Shown here: positions 35,870 to 44,772 of the stretch, one piece after another | Layout: the number at the start of each line of letters is the position of its first letter | Position numbering within the stretch: position 1 is the first letter of the stretch | Assembly (NCBI RefSeq): GCF_002192415.1 | Contig: NZ_CP021780.1 | Location: 6,634,001 to 6,698,000 of the forward strand | DNA from: Paenibacillus donghaensis | GTDB lineage: Bacteria; Bacillota; Bacilli; Paenibacillales; Paenibacillaceae | Length of the DNA: 64,000 nt | Reading direction: 5' to 3' | Notes under the pieces: generated by a model | What the model was told of the DNA's origin: nothing | Seen by the model: only the letters and a program-made list of their open reading frames with translations | Database searches by the model: none | Program-made: the position numbers and the translations under genes

Positions 35870-35950
35870 ATAAGATAAGACTCCCCGCCCCTTGTAGAGG
35901 ACTACCTAGCCGTTTCTTCTTCATTTCTTCTTCGTTTCTTCTTATGTCCC

Positions 35951-37072
35951 TTAAGCCTTTATCGGCACCCATCCCGGGGTGTTAAGCAGCGCACCCCAGA
36001 GATAATCGGGAATCACCAGCTCGGCCTGGGCAGCAGGGTCCAGCTCCGTCTTGATCTCGTCAGCACGGCCTTCGGCAACCTTCTGCACCCAGTCCGGCTC
36101 AACCAGCAGCGGACGGCCAAGTGCAACCAGCCCCACTCCGCTTTGCAGTGCCTTCAGCGCATCATCCGCAGTGTAGAGCGAGCCGACCCCGATTACCGGC
36201 AGCTTGCCCGCGGCACGGTCCATCAGCTGTTCGATACGTGGGCGGGTGTCTTCCGTCCCCCGGTGGGGCAGTGCCCAGAAATCCTGCAGCGAGACATGCA
36301 GGTAATCCAGCCCGCGGCTGCTGAGCGCATCAACCAGCACAAACGTATCCGCCATGGTAATCCCTGGGGTTTCCGGCTCTTCCGGCGAGAAGCGGTAGCC
36401 TGCCAGGAACGGCGCCTTGGCATGCTCTTTGATGGCGCGCGTGACTTCATCCACCACCGCCAGCGGGAACGTCAGCCGTTTCTCCTGGCTTCCGCCCCAG
36501 CGGTCTTCGCGGGTGTTGGAATGCGGGGAGAAGAACTGCTGCAGCAGGTAGCCATTGGCACCGTGAATCTCCACGCCATCGAATCCCGCTTCAATCGCCC
36601 GCCGCGTCGCCTCACCGAAATCGGCGATGATACCCACAATTTCCGCATCGCTCAGCGGACGCGGAACCGGGCCGTTGCCGCCGGTCGGCAGCACCGCCGC
36701 AACATCGCTTGCACTGACCGTCTGCCGGTCAGGCAGCAGCTCCGGCGGGCACTGGCGCCCGCCGTGGAAGATCTGCAGGATCGCCTTGGCTCCCTGCGCC
36801 AGGCGGCGCAGGCTCGGGATCAGTTCGTCGCGGTCAGCGCCGAACTCGCCCTGGAATCCCTTCCCGCTTGCGTTCACATACACGCAAGCGGTCACCACCA
36901 TACCTGCGCCTGCAGACCGGCGCACGTAATAGGCCAACTCCTCCTCCGACACCGTGCCGTCCGGCAAGGAGGCGAAATTGGTCATCGGAGCCATCACTAC
37001 GCGGTTCTTCAAGGCTACTCCATTCCTGAACGTAAAGGAGTCCAGCAATGGACTATAATCTGTTTTTAACAT
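35951..37072 (-). CDS. NADH:flavin oxidoreductase (Old Yellow Enzyme family)
   Basis: An FMN-dependent enal reductase of 373 residues, TIM barrel. LKNRVVMAPMTN is the typical N-terminal FMN segment, LQIFHGGRQ lies near the substrate, GFDGVEIHGANGYLLQQFFS holds the active-site His-x-x-Asn, and NTREDRWGGS follows. VIGVGSLYTADDAL and LVALGRPLL bind the FMN phosphate. GGAGG lies 11 bases before the ATG. Likely reduces electrophilic alkenes or quinones; it stands downstream of the hxl genes but behind repeat E. Confidence 0.9.
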   Translation of the reverse strand: MLKTDYSPLLDSFTFRNGVALKNRVVMAPMTNFASLPDGTVSEEELAYYVRRSAGAGMVVTACVYVNASGKGFQGEFGADRDELIPSLRRLAQGAKAILQIFHGGRQCPPELLPDRQTVSASDVAAVLPTGGNGPVPRPLSDAEIVGIIADFGEATRRAIEAGFDGVEIHGANGYLLQQFFSPHSNTREDRWGGSQEKRLTFPLAVVDEVTRAIKEHAKAPFLAGYRFSPEEPETPGITMADTFVLVDALSSRGLDYLHVSLQDFWALPHRGTEDTRPRIEQLMDRAAGKLPVIGVGSLYTADDALKALQSGVGLVALGRPLLVEPDWVQKVAEGRADEIKTELDPAAQAELVIPDYLWGALLNTPGWVPIKA

Positions 37073-37089
37073 AACGGCAATCCCTCCAT

Positions 37090-37192
37090 TATAGAACGCG
37101 AATTTAAGAATGTTACATATGGAGTTGCCAGGAAGCCCTGTGCTTCAGCCTTCCGGCAACTCCACTACTCCACTCTTAAGTTCATCTTATAT
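37090..37192. repeat. MITE-like element E, copy 2 (reversed)
   Basis: The core 37100-37183 is 84 bases, same as copy 1, with ends GAATTTAAGAATG and CTCTTAAGTTC and inner stem GGAGTTGCC/GGCAACTCC. Its outer arms (TATAGAACG at left, ATCTTATA at right) are those of copy 1 exchanged, so it lies in the opposite orientation. It separates hxlR from the OYE gene. Confidence 0.7.
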
Positions 37193-37199
37193 ATAATCC

Positions 37200-37592
37200 T
37201 TAGTTTATCTCTTCGCAGGGCTCAACGTCCGGAGGAGCATCCTTCCAGATGACCTTCTCTCCGTAATTTTTGCCCCAATCATACATCATGCGCAGGACAG
37301 GCAGCAGACTATGACCATATTCTGTCAAGGAATATTCCACTTTCGGCGGTACCTCGGCATACACTTTTCTCAGCACCAGCTGATCCTCCTCCAGCTCGCG
37401 CAGCTGATTAGTCAGCATCTTCTGCGTGATATGGGGAATCAGCTTCTTCAGTTCACTGAAACGTAGGGTTCCCTCATGACCCAGATGCCAGAGGATGATC
37501 AGCTTCCACTTCCCGCCTATTACAGCAAGGGTCAGTTCCTTCTCACAATTAATTTCCTTCAGGTTAATGCGGTCTTTAATTTCCGTAGCCAT
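37200..37592 (-). CDS. hxlR: HxlR-type formaldehyde-responsive regulator
   Basis: A winged-helix regulator of 130 residues very like Bacillus Hxl[21 protein letters not shown], then [21 protein letters not shown] and [14 protein letters not shown]. The Cys and Lys two residues apart (CEK) match the Cys-Lys pair through which HxlR is reported to sense formaldehyde. GGGGAGG fixes the ATG; upstream in-frame codons lack a site. It lies downstream of hxlB on the same strand, unlike B. subtilis where hxlR is divergent from hxlAB. It activates hxlAB in that species. Confidence 0.88.
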   Translation of the reverse strand: MATEIKDRINLKEINCEKELTLAVIGGKWKLIILWHLGHEGTLRFSELKKLIPHITQKMLTNQLRELEEDQLVLRKVYAEVPPKVEYSLTEYGHSLLPVLRMMYDWGKNYGEKVIWKDAPPDVEPCEEIN

Positions 37593-37651
37593 GATTAGCG
37601 GCCTCCCCTCACTATGTATCATACTACACATCCTCCCAGGGCCGCATATAC

Positions 37652-37700
37652 GCAGAGAAACGAATAACCTCCCAGGCAGGGGCGGCATTCGTTTCTCTGC
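37652..37700. promoter_or_regulatory. 14-bp inverted repeat between hxlB and hxlR
   Basis: GCAGAGAAACGAAT and ATTCGTTTCTCTGC are a perfect 14-base inverted repeat 21 bases apart. There is no T run on the minus strand, so it is not a standard terminator for hxlB. It may be an RNA processing or attenuation hairpin, or a regulator site before hxlR. Confidence 0.5.
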
Positions 37701-37731
37701 AGATTATCTTCTTGATTCAAACCGCTCCCCG

Positions 37732-38289
37732 TTACTCCAGGTTGGCATGCTTGCCGAACATTTGCGACGTAGTCTGACCGGTCAGTTCCATCAGGCGCAG
37801 GATTACCGCATCGTAGAACAGCAGTAGGGTCTGCTCGTAGAGAGAGGCCATCGGCTGTATCGTCTGGTAGCTGCCACCGGCCTGATCCTTGGGCGCACCC
37901 GGCAGTTGCACCGTGAAATCCGCCAACCGTCCGAGCGTCGATTCCGTGGTAATGGTCACCACTACCACGGACGCGCCGAGCGACTTGGCCTTTTTGGCCA
38001 TCGCTACCAGCCCTTTGGTTTCACCCGAGCCGGAGCCAAGCACCAGCACATCGCTTTCTTCGATACCCGGAGTCACCGTCTCGCCAACGACATAAGCTTC
38101 TTTGCCTACATGCATCAGCCGCATGGCAAAAGCTCGGCCCATCAGTCCCGATCTCCCGGCCCCAGCCAGAAATATCTTCTTCGAGCGCAGCAGCAGCTGA
38201 GCCATCTGCTCCGCTTCCTGGGCTTTCAGCTGTGACAGCGAGTGCTGCAGCTCCCGTAGGATCTCTTGTGCATAATCCACTGTATCCAT
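37732..38289 (-). CDS. hxlB: 6-phospho-3-hexuloisomerase
   Basis: A SIS-domain isomerase of 185 residues that converts hexulose-6-phosphate to fructose-6-phosphate in the ribulose monophosphate pathway. FLAGAGRSGLMGRAFAMRL and LGSGSGETKG are the SIS phosphosugar-binding elements. It follows hxlA after eight bases; the pair is one operon for formaldehyde fixation and detoxification. Confidence 0.93.
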   Translation of the reverse strand: MDTVDYAQEILRELQHSLSQLKAQEAEQMAQLLLRSKKIFLAGAGRSGLMGRAFAMRLMHVGKEAYVVGETVTPGIEESDVLVLGSGSGETKGLVAMAKKAKSLGASVVVVTITTESTLGRLADFTVQLPGAPKDQAGGSYQTIQPMASLYEQTLLLFYDAVILRLMELTGQTTSQMFGKHANLE

Positions 38290-38297
38290 AATAAGCC

Positions 38298-38930
38298 TTA
38301 GGCCTGGCTAACCAAGCGTCTCATCTCTGCCGCCGCCGCTTTCATGTCGGCTTCTCCCGTAATTCCGCCGCCCACGATCACCAGATCAGGCTGGGCCAAT
38401 ATCACTTCCGGCAATGTGCTTAGCTTGATACCGCCGGCAATCGCTGTTTTGGCTTGTTTCACTACACTTTTGATCGCCTTCAGGTCGGCAAAAGAGTTCT
38501 TGCCCTCTGCCTGATGGTCATATCCGGAGTGCACACAAACATAATCTACACCAAGCGCATCCACTTCAGCCGCTCTCGCTTTCAGATCCTTTACATTAAT
38601 CAGGTCAACCAGAACAGCCTTGCCTGTCTTCTTCGCTTCTTCAACGGCACCTTTAATGGTGGAATCATCGGAAACACCCAATACAGTCACGATATCAGCG
38701 CCCGCTTCCACTGCCTTCATCACTTCATACCCGCCCGCGTCCATAATTTTCAGATCGGCCAGTACGGTCAGGGCCGGAAATGCTTCCTTGATCGCTTTTA
38801 CCGCGTGCAGCCCTTCATTAATCACAATCGGTGTACCAATTTCCACGATATCTATATATTCTGCCACCTCAGTAACAATTTCAATGGCTCCGGGAATATC
38901 TACAAGATCCAATGCCAGCTGTAATTTCAT
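38298..38930 (-). CDS. hxlA: 3-hexulose-6-phosphate synthase
   Basis: A 210-residue TIM barrel of the orotidine-phosphate-decarboxylase superfamily that condenses formaldehyde with ribulose-5-phosphate. LQLALDLVDIPGAIE, VLADLKIMDAGGYE (catalytic DxKxxD-type segment) and VVGGGITGEAD are characteristic. First gene of the hxlAB operon. Confidence 0.94.
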   Translation of the reverse strand: MKLQLALDLVDIPGAIEIVTEVAEYIDIVEIGTPIVINEGLHAVKAIKEAFPALTVLADLKIMDAGGYEVMKAVEAGADIVTVLGVSDDSTIKGAVEEAKKTGKAVLVDLINVKDLKARAAEVDALGVDYVCVHSGYDHQAEGKNSFADLKAIKSVVKQAKTAIAGGIKLSTLPEVILAQPDLVIVGGGITGEADMKAAAAEMRRLVSQA

Positions 38931-39266
38931 AGTTAACAGGTCTCCTCGTCAGTATATTTTAGTAAGTGTTGTACTAATTGTAGGTCCTTACTATCCAAAA
39001 AGGAAGTAGGCACTTTATTGTGTTGTAGTTACCTGAAGGATACTAATGTGCCATCACTGGCTTTGCGGCAAATGCCCAGCCAATATTGCCCTAAGTTATT
39101 ATGATATTTAGCGGCCTATTCTATCCCTCTGACCGTTTTGACACGATTTGAATTTTAAATTGTTTTATTTCAGTAAAGTTACTGCAATTTAGCGGAAGCT
39201 GTGCTAATATTACAATTTGTTTGGATCATTTCGACATTTATTCAGTCTACTAATAAGAGGTGCATA
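38931..39266. promoter_or_regulatory. Divergent promoter region, hxlA and MATE gene
   Basis: TATACT (38957-38952 on the minus strand) fits an hxlA -10 box. TAGTAAG (38960-38966) and CTTACTA (38987-38993) form an inverted repeat over that promoter, and an AGTnnCCTnnAGGnnACT palindrome lies near 39028-39045. These are candidate HxlR sites. TACAAT at 39211-39216 may serve the rightward gene. Confidence 0.4.
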
Positions 39267-40652
39267 ATGGAGCAAAACACACACCAGGAATTCAAGCTCG
39301 TAAAATTGACCTGGCCTATATTTCTAGAGCTGTTTCTGTTCATGCTGATGGGCAGTGTGGATACATTCATGATCAGTACGGTGTCTGACAATGCTGTAGC
39401 CGGCGTAGGTGCGGCCAATCAGATTGTTACCATGGCTATTCTGGTACTCAGTGTAATCGGCAATGGCGCAGCCATGGTTGTCTCACAATATCTCGGCTCC
39501 AGGAAGCCGCTTGAAGCCGCTCGGGTGACCGGCAATGCAATTACCTTGAACCTTGCGGTTGGTTTGATCCTCAGCAGTATCCTATTGCTGTTTGGCGGGA
39601 ATCTGCTGACAGCGCTCAATGTGAAAGGGGACATTCTTGAGCACGCCAGAGTGTATTTGAACATTGTCGGGGGATTTATTTTTCTGCAGGCCTTAATCAA
39701 TGCGCTCGCTACAACGATTCGCACCCACGGCTTCACGAAACAAACGATGGTTGTCTCTCTGCTAATGAATCTGATTCATGTGGCGGGTAATTATCTGCTG
39801 ATCTACGGCCATTTCGGCCTGCCCGCGCTAGGTGTGGAAGGTGCGGCATGGTCCACCGTTATCAGTCGTTTCATCTGCCTGATTCTCTTTTTCCTGCTGC
39901 TGGGCCGTGTATCAGAGGTTAAGGTCCACTTGTCTTTTTACCTTCATCTTTCCAAAAAATACGTCAAGCAAATCCTCAAAATCGGCATCCCGTCCGCTTT
40001 TGAGTCTGTCATCTATCAATCCTGCCAGCTGGTCTTCACCTTATATATCACCTATCTGGGCGCCGAAGCGATGGCTACCCGCCAGTATGCGCTGAATATT
40101 TCCAGCTATATCTTCCTGTTCAGTGTCGCCGTCTCCATGGGAACCTCCATTATCGTCGGTCATCTGGTCGGGGCGAAACGTCCTGAGGAAGCTTATAAGC
40201 GGGTGTTCGCCAGTGTGAAGTGGGCCTTGCTGGTTACAGTCATTATTGATGCGCTGGTGATTATGTTCCGCCTGCCGCTGCTTGGCCTCTTCACAACCAA
40301 TGAGAACATTATTCTTATGGGAGCGCAGGTCATTCTGCTCAGCTTCTTCCTCGAAACCGGGCGTACCTGCAATCTGGTTATTATCAATTCACTGCGTGCT
40401 TCCGGCGACGCGAAATTCCCGGTATACATGGGGCTGATCTCCATGGTCTGCATGAGTCTGCCGCTGGGTTATTTGCTCGTCTTCCAGCTGCACCTTGGCC
40501 TTGCCGGTGTCTGGATTGCTACCGCTGTCGACGAATGGGTAAGAGCCATCATTATGTATTTCCGCTGGAAGAGCAGAGCTTGGCAGAAGCATGGCCTGTT
40601 GGAGCACGAACCGACCGAAGGCAGCCCTGCCGTGGCAGCGGCTGTCCATTAA
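39267..40652 (+). CDS. MATE family efflux transporter
   Basis: A twelve-helix membrane exporter of 461 residues in two MatE halves. LTWPIFLELFLFMLMGSVDT and VAGVGAANQIVTMAI are the family opening; the second half starts LKIGIPSAFESVIYQSCQLV. The ATG with AGAGGTG upstream is chosen. It exports cationic drugs or metabolites by sodium or proton exchange; the substrate is not predictable. Confidence 0.9.
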   Translation: MEQNTHQEFKLVKLTWPIFLELFLFMLMGSVDTFMISTVSDNAVAGVGAANQIVTMAILVLSVIGNGAAMVVSQYLGSRKPLEAARVTGNAITLNLAVGLILSSILLLFGGNLLTALNVKGDILEHARVYLNIVGGFIFLQALINALATTIRTHGFTKQTMVVSLLMNLIHVAGNYLLIYGHFGLPALGVEGAAWSTVISRFICLILFFLLLGRVSEVKVHLSFYLHLSKKYVKQILKIGIPSAFESVIYQSCQLVFTLYITYLGAEAMATRQYALNISSYIFLFSVAVSMGTSIIVGHLVGAKRPEEAYKRVFASVKWALLVTVIIDALVIMFRLPLLGLFTTNENIILMGAQVILLSFFLETGRTCNLVIINSLRASGDAKFPVYMGLISMVCMSLPLGYLLVFQLHLGLAGVWIATAVDEWVRAIIMYFRWKSRAWQKHGLLEHEPTEGSPAVAAAVH

Positions 40653-40720
40653 CCGGCGTTCGCACGAACCTCTCTCTTGCGCATACCTCTTCAATGATCC
40701 AGTTTGTCATGAAAATGGAC

Positions 40721-40750
40721 AAAAAAAAGACTGTCCAATAAAAGGACAGG
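40721..40750 (-). terminator. Terminator after ydjO
   Basis: CTGTCC and GGACAG with an AATAAAA loop; the minus strand continues into a run of eight T. Also lies after the convergent MATE gene. Confidence 0.7.
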
Positions 40751-40774
40751 CGAGTTATCTCTTCCCTTGGGCTA

Positions 40775-41005
40775 TTACGTAATCGTAATGCCCTTTTTAA
40801 TTGCTTTCATTTCGAAATTGGTGTTTACAAGCATAGGAAGTATTTTCATGCTTCTGGACATAGGAGAATTACATTGCCAGCAGGTCGGCACATACTGAAA
40901 GGCGAAATTATCCCGCATCCAGCCGGTACAATCCTCTTTGGTGCATGACCAGATGGCAGTGTCTTCCTGCGGAAGATCCTCTAACGCTTTTTTACGAAAA
41001 TACAT
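40775..41005 (-). CDS. ydjO: Cold-inducible protein of the YdjO family
   Basis: A 76-residue cytosolic protein with four cysteines in two pairs (WSCTKEDCTGWMRDN and PTCWQCNSPM), a probable zinc ribbon, as in B. subtilis YdjO. AGGAGGGG precedes the ATG. It sits directly downstream of a cold-shock gene, which agrees with cold induction. Molecular role not established. Confidence 0.85.
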   Translation of the reverse strand: MYFRKKALEDLPQEDTAIWSCTKEDCTGWMRDNFAFQYVPTCWQCNSPMSRSMKILPMLVNTNFEMKAIKKGITIT

Positions 41006-41039
41006 AAAATACCCCTCCTATTTTGCAATGCATTAACCA

Positions 41040-41079
41040 TAAAAAAAGACTGCCCTTAACTTGTGTTAAGGGCAGTCTG
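41040..41079 (-). terminator. Terminator after the cold-shock gene
   Basis: AGACTGCCCTTAAC and GTTAAGGGCAGTCT form a perfect 14-base stem with a 4-base loop, then seven T on the minus strand. Confidence 0.9.
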
Positions 41080-41089
41080 ATGTTCGAAA

Positions 41090-41290
41090 TTACAGTTTTA
41101 CAACGTTTTCAGCCTGTGGTCCACGAGCGCCTTGAGTTACGTTGAACTCAACGCGTTGGCCTTCGTCCAAAGATTTGAAGCCGTCGCCAGTGATTGCGGA
41201 GAAGTGTACGAATACGTCGCTTCCGCCTTCAACTTCGATAAAACCAAATCCTTTGTCTGCGTTAAACCATTTTACTGTTCCTGTTTGCAT
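41090..41290 (-). CDS. CspA-family cold shock protein
   Basis: A 66-residue nucleic-acid chaperone with a single cold-shock domain. RNP1 is KGFGFIEV and RNP2 is VFVHFSA; the N-terminus [14 protein letters not shown] is standard. GGAGGT precedes the ATG. A minus-strand TACAAT near 41450 with TTTGCT 18 bases further up is a possible promoter and would give a leader of about 150 bases, typical of cold-regulated csp mRNAs. Confidence 0.95.
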   Translation of the reverse strand: MQTGTVKWFNADKGFGFIEVEGGSDVFVHFSAITGDGFKSLDEGQRVEFNVTQGARGPQAENVVKL

Positions 41291-41552
41291 GTTATTACCT
41301 CCAAAATTTTATTTAACACATGTCCTTTTATTCCTACGTATTGTACGAACAAATAAAAATTCACACATTGGAAAAGGCTTCACACTCACATTGACAACCC
41401 TTTACAATATGTGAATTAAGGTTATTTTTATGACTGACTTCATTGTAGCACACTTATTTTGCGAAAGCAAAGGATAAGCCAAATATTTTATAATTTAATT
41501 ATTTGCCCGGCTCACAACGGCTTCCATAGGCTGTGAGCCAGAGTGCCTGAAG

Positions 41553-41831
41553 CTAATCTACGTAACCCGCCAGCCCTTTATCCATCAGGTAATCCATCTC
41601 GGCATCGAGTATCGTTTCTACAGTCAGCTCATCGAGCTTGACGTCACGCTGGGCGATGACATAGTCGACCAGCTCATCATTGTCGATATCCACCTCGCCC
41701 TCGGCATTGGCCTGAGCCTTGTTAATGAAGGCCTGCTCATGCTTCAGCACCAGCCTGATCGATTCCGCTTCAACCTTCGTTTGAGTCGAGATCACCTCAA
41801 CCATTTCCTTTTCATTTACCTTGTCGCTCAT
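41553..41831 (-). CDS. Small acidic protein of unknown function
   Basis: I do not recognise this 92-residue protein. It is acidic, with a central segment GEVDIDNDELVDYVIAQ and no membrane helix. AAGGAGCG precedes the ATG. It lies 31 bases downstream of a HAD hydrolase gene and probably shares its transcript. A GGCTCACA/TGTGAGCC hairpin follows at 41515-41544 but lacks a T run. Confidence 0.7.
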   Translation of the reverse strand: MSDKVNEKEMVEVISTQTKVEAESIRLVLKHEQAFINKAQANAEGEVDIDNDELVDYVIAQRDVKLDELTVETILDAEMDYLMDKGLAGYVD

Positions 41832-41861
41832 AATTAATGTCGCTCCTTAGGGTGAGATAGA

Positions 41862-42578
41862 TTATTGTTGCCAGCCGGGAATTTTGCGCAAATCACCATC
41901 CCAGATCTGGAATGTGCTCTGAACCGCCATGTCAGTCGGCGATGTAGCTGTATGAATATAACACGAATCTATTCCGCTAATCCGCGCCCCTTCTATATCG
42001 GTGCGCGGATCATTGCCAATCATCAGCGCGGAGCTTAGATCTGCTCCGTAATTGTCAACCAAATAGCGGTAGAACAAAGGGTCCGGTTTGCTTACTCCTG
42101 CTTCGGAGGAGATGGCAATGCCGTCGAACAGCTGCAGGATGCCTAACATGGTCAGCTCTGCTTCAATAAAGGTCCGCTGTCCGTTAGAGAGCAGATAGAC
42201 CTTGCTCCCTTGCGCCCGCAGCGACCTGAGTATCTCCTCCACACCATCATAAAGAGCAATATGCAGCATAGAGAGGGTCCGCAGCCATCTTACCGTCTCA
42301 TGCAGCCAGGCTTGTCCAGGATTGCCGCCAAGTTGAAGGGCCACTGCCCGGAACACCTCCTCCATCACGAAATCAGCGAACTGGCAGCGCTTGGCCGCTT
42401 CAGCCAACTGGCGATCTCGCTCCAGCAGAAATTGCCGTTGCAGTTCTTGCCCAGATATGAACATTCCCTGGTAACCGAAATGCAGAGCGAGACGGGCCCA
42501 CACCTCAGGGTTCTCTTCGTCGGTATGGATGTCAATCAATGTCCCGTACAGATCAAATATATACGTTTGATACATCAT
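41862..42578 (-). CDS. HAD-family hydrolase (YjjG-like)
   Basis: A phosphatase of 238 residues, HAD subfamily IA. Motif I is FDLYGTLIDIHTD (nucleophile and acid/base Asp; Tyr stands where many have a third Asp neighbour), motif II is LLSNGQ, the Lys is in SEAGVSKPDP and motif IV is IGNDPRTDIEGA. AAGGAGGG precedes ATGATG. Similar enzymes are nucleotide phosphatases; substrate not certain. Confidence 0.85.
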   Translation of the reverse strand: MMYQTYIFDLYGTLIDIHTDEENPEVWARLALHFGYQGMFISGQELQRQFLLERDRQLAEAAKRCQFADFVMEEVFRAVALQLGGNPGQAWLHETVRWLRTLSMLHIALYDGVEEILRSLRAQGSKVYLLSNGQRTFIEAELTMLGILQLFDGIAISSEAGVSKPDPLFYRYLVDNYGADLSSALMIGNDPRTDIEGARISGIDSCYIHTATSPTDMAVQSTFQIWDGDLRKIPGWQQ

Positions 42579-42593
42579 TAGCCCTCCTTAGCA

Positions 42594-43031
42594 TCACCAG
42601 CACTTCTGAACTATATCCGTAAAACCGGTGTTAGTAATGGCAACCTCGGAGAACCCGGTCAGAGACTCCGTATATCCACACACCGTTTCCCGGATCACTT
42701 GTCCCTGTGAACCGGTGTATTCCATATATACCGCACCTTCGCCTATCAAGGCAAGGTCCGGCTTCAGTGTTACCTGCTCCCCTATTCCGACCGTTTGCAT
42801 GAATTGATGTCTGGAATCTCCCTTGATGGGCTTGTTCCCTTCATAAGACCCTGCAATCCCCAGCTCTACTACGGTAATCTCCCCGTTCGATTGGTTAGCA
42901 ACGGTTACTCTGAAGCTGCGGAACTGCTTCATGAAGTCTGAATGCGCCAGCAGCAGACCAGAACCTATGAATAGGCCGATTAGCGCCAAGGAACACACGG
43001 CAAGCAGGACAGCCTTCTTATTCTTCTTCAT
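42594..43031 (-). CDS. Membrane-anchored or secreted protein of unknown function
   Basis: I recognise no family. After a basic MKKNKK start and one hydrophobic helix (LLAVCSLALIGLFIGSGLLL), about 110 extracytoplasmic residues follow, rich in beta-type sequence with two cysteines (VCGYTE and the C-terminal KCW). AAGGAGG fixes the start. It is 15 bases upstream of the HAD gene, so the three genes 43031-41553 form a likely operon. Confidence 0.7.
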   Translation of the reverse strand: MKKNKKAVLLAVCSLALIGLFIGSGLLLAHSDFMKQFRSFRVTVANQSNGEITVVELGIAGSYEGNKPIKGDSRHQFMQTVGIGEQVTLKPDLALIGEGAVYMEYTGSQGQVIRETVCGYTESLTGFSEVAITNTGFTDIVQKCW

Positions 43032-43100
43032 ATGGACTTGTCGCCTCCTTATAAGGGAAGACACCCTGCAGCCCAATAATGTATCATCCGAGCCTGGTCT

Positions 43101-44678
43101 TTAGCCACTGTCCTCCAGCCGTCCAATAAGCGGCTCCCGCCCCAGCGTTACCCGGTTCTTACCTGTAGCCTTGGATTGATACATCGCCTCATCCGCCTGG
43201 CGGTACAGATCCTCGAAGGTCACATCACTGCGCTGCGTAAAAGCAATACCAATACTGACGGTAAGCCGAATGCGCTGCCCTTCACTGAGAATCACATGAT
43301 GATCATTCATCGTGGCACGGAAATGCTCGGCCTCCCGGAGTGCGGCCTGCTCGTCGCTGGCGAAGAAGCAGACGGCAAATTCCTCTCCGCCAATCCTTCC
43401 GGCAATACCGCTTGTGGTGTAAATACTAAGGATTTTGTTAGAGAAGTTCACGAGCGCCTGATCCCCCGCTAAATGTCCGTATGTATCGTTAATTAATTTG
43501 AAGTCGTCGATATCCATCAGCAGCAGCGCCATGCCCTCGCCCTCCTGCAAAGCATGCTCCTGAACCTTGCTCATGAAATGCCTGCGGTTGTAGAGGCCGG
43601 TCAGATCGTCCACCGTCGCCTGATGCAGCAGCTCGCGCTCATAACGTTTCTTCTCACTGTGATCACTGAATACCATCAGCATTCCCGTAGCACCAGCTTG
43701 CGCGTGTTCCGTAGTAATCAGGGATACACCGTAGCAGATATCGTCCGTTCCGGGACAATCCATTTCGAAGTGGCCTTCAAGCCTGCGTTCATAATGGGAG
43801 CGGACATCGTCAGACTGCTGCAGCAGACGCTGAATATCGGCGCCTCTCCAGGTCTTGGGCTGCTCTCCTATCAGCTTCGACAGTATGACTTCCCCGGCTT
43901 CGTTCACATCGATGATGTTATCGTAACGGTCCGTCAGCACTACTCCGTCCTTCATGTTGTCGAGTATTTTGCTTTTGGCGAGGGGATAGAGCGAAACGCG
44001 CGGATCACTGAAGATCGTGAAGTAAGCAGCGATAACCGCCGGAAGATACGTGAAGGCCGTGAACCCGGTAATTGTGATCTTGAGCACCGGCAGCAGAAAG
44101 ACAGAAACCACCGGCACCAGCAGCCCGCCCAGCAGCAGCAAATTTCGTTTGAAATACAGCTTGGGCGCATTCAGCAGAGAAACCGCCAGCAAAAAAGCCG
44201 CATATAGTCCGAAGAACTGGTCATAGGCGATCAGAGCCATGCTCAGCAAGGTTGGCTGTACCCAAATACCGCTAATGCCCGCCACCGTAACGATTCCCAC
44301 TTCGCTTCGCATCAGATGATGATAGGAATCGGTAAAGATCAGCAGAATATCGATTACAATCGGTATGGAGAAAATAATAAGTCTCCGCGACAGATGCTGC
44401 GATGACAGTGATACGTATTCATTAACAACGGCATAGGTAAGCAGTGTGCTCCAGAAGAGCGGAGCCTGCTGCACATTTCTCCACCACAGCTTGGCCTGAA
44501 AGGAATCCGACATAATTTCCCCTGCGGTTGCGGCAAACATCAGACTGACGAGCAGCAGCAGGAGCCATAAATAACGCCTTCCTGGAGTATTGCGGTGACG
44601 ATAGGAGCTGCCGCCCATGTAGAGACTTAGAATACTGCCCATTACCAGATAAAACGGATATCCCTGCATCCATGGCAT
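43101..44678 (-). CDS. Membrane diguanylate cyclase (7TM-PAS-GGDEF)
   Basis: A 525-residue diguanylate cyclase. Residues 1-225 have seven or eight helices like the sensor modules of 7TM histidine kinases; about 230-350 is a PAS domain (MKDGVVLTDRYDNIIDVNEA); about 355-515 is GGDEF with the active sequence GGEEF and the upstream RxxD-type inhibitory site not obvious. TAGGAG precedes the ATG. Monocistronic. It would supply c-di-GMP to the riboswitch and polysaccharide operon, as an inference. Confidence 0.9.
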   Translation of the reverse strand: MPWMQGYPFYLVMGSILSLYMGGSSYRHRNTPGRRYLWLLLLLVSLMFAATAGEIMSDSFQAKLWWRNVQQAPLFWSTLLTYAVVNEYVSLSSQHLSRRLIIFSIPIVIDILLIFTDSYHHLMRSEVGIVTVAGISGIWVQPTLLSMALIAYDQFFGLYAAFLLAVSLLNAPKLYFKRNLLLLGGLLVPVVSVFLLPVLKITITGFTAFTYLPAVIAAYFTIFSDPRVSLYPLAKSKILDNMKDGVVLTDRYDNIIDVNEAGEVILSKLIGEQPKTWRGADIQRLLQQSDDVRSHYERRLEGHFEMDCPGTDDICYGVSLITTEHAQAGATGMLMVFSDHSEKKRYERELLHQATVDDLTGLYNRRHFMSKVQEHALQEGEGMALLLMDIDDFKLINDTYGHLAGDQALVNFSNKILSIYTTSGIAGRIGGEEFAVCFFASDEQAALREAEHFRATMNDHHVILSEGQRIRLTVSIGIAFTQRSDVTFEDLYRQADEAMYQSKATGKNRVTLGREPLIGRLEDSG

Positions 44679-44772
44679 GTCTTATTTCTCCTATATTTCA
44701 GCTTCAGGTTGCTTCATTATAGCCTGCCTGTATCTTCAGTTGAATCCTCTTGTGACCTATGACCGCCTGACA

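Noticed and set aside
37652..37700. Terminator of hxlB
   Set aside because: The stem is perfect but the minus strand continues GCGTATATGC without a T run, so it is listed as a hairpin of unknown role.
41515..41544. Terminator after the small acidic gene
   Set aside because: Only an 8-base stem with a long loop and no T run; evidence is too weak to list separately.
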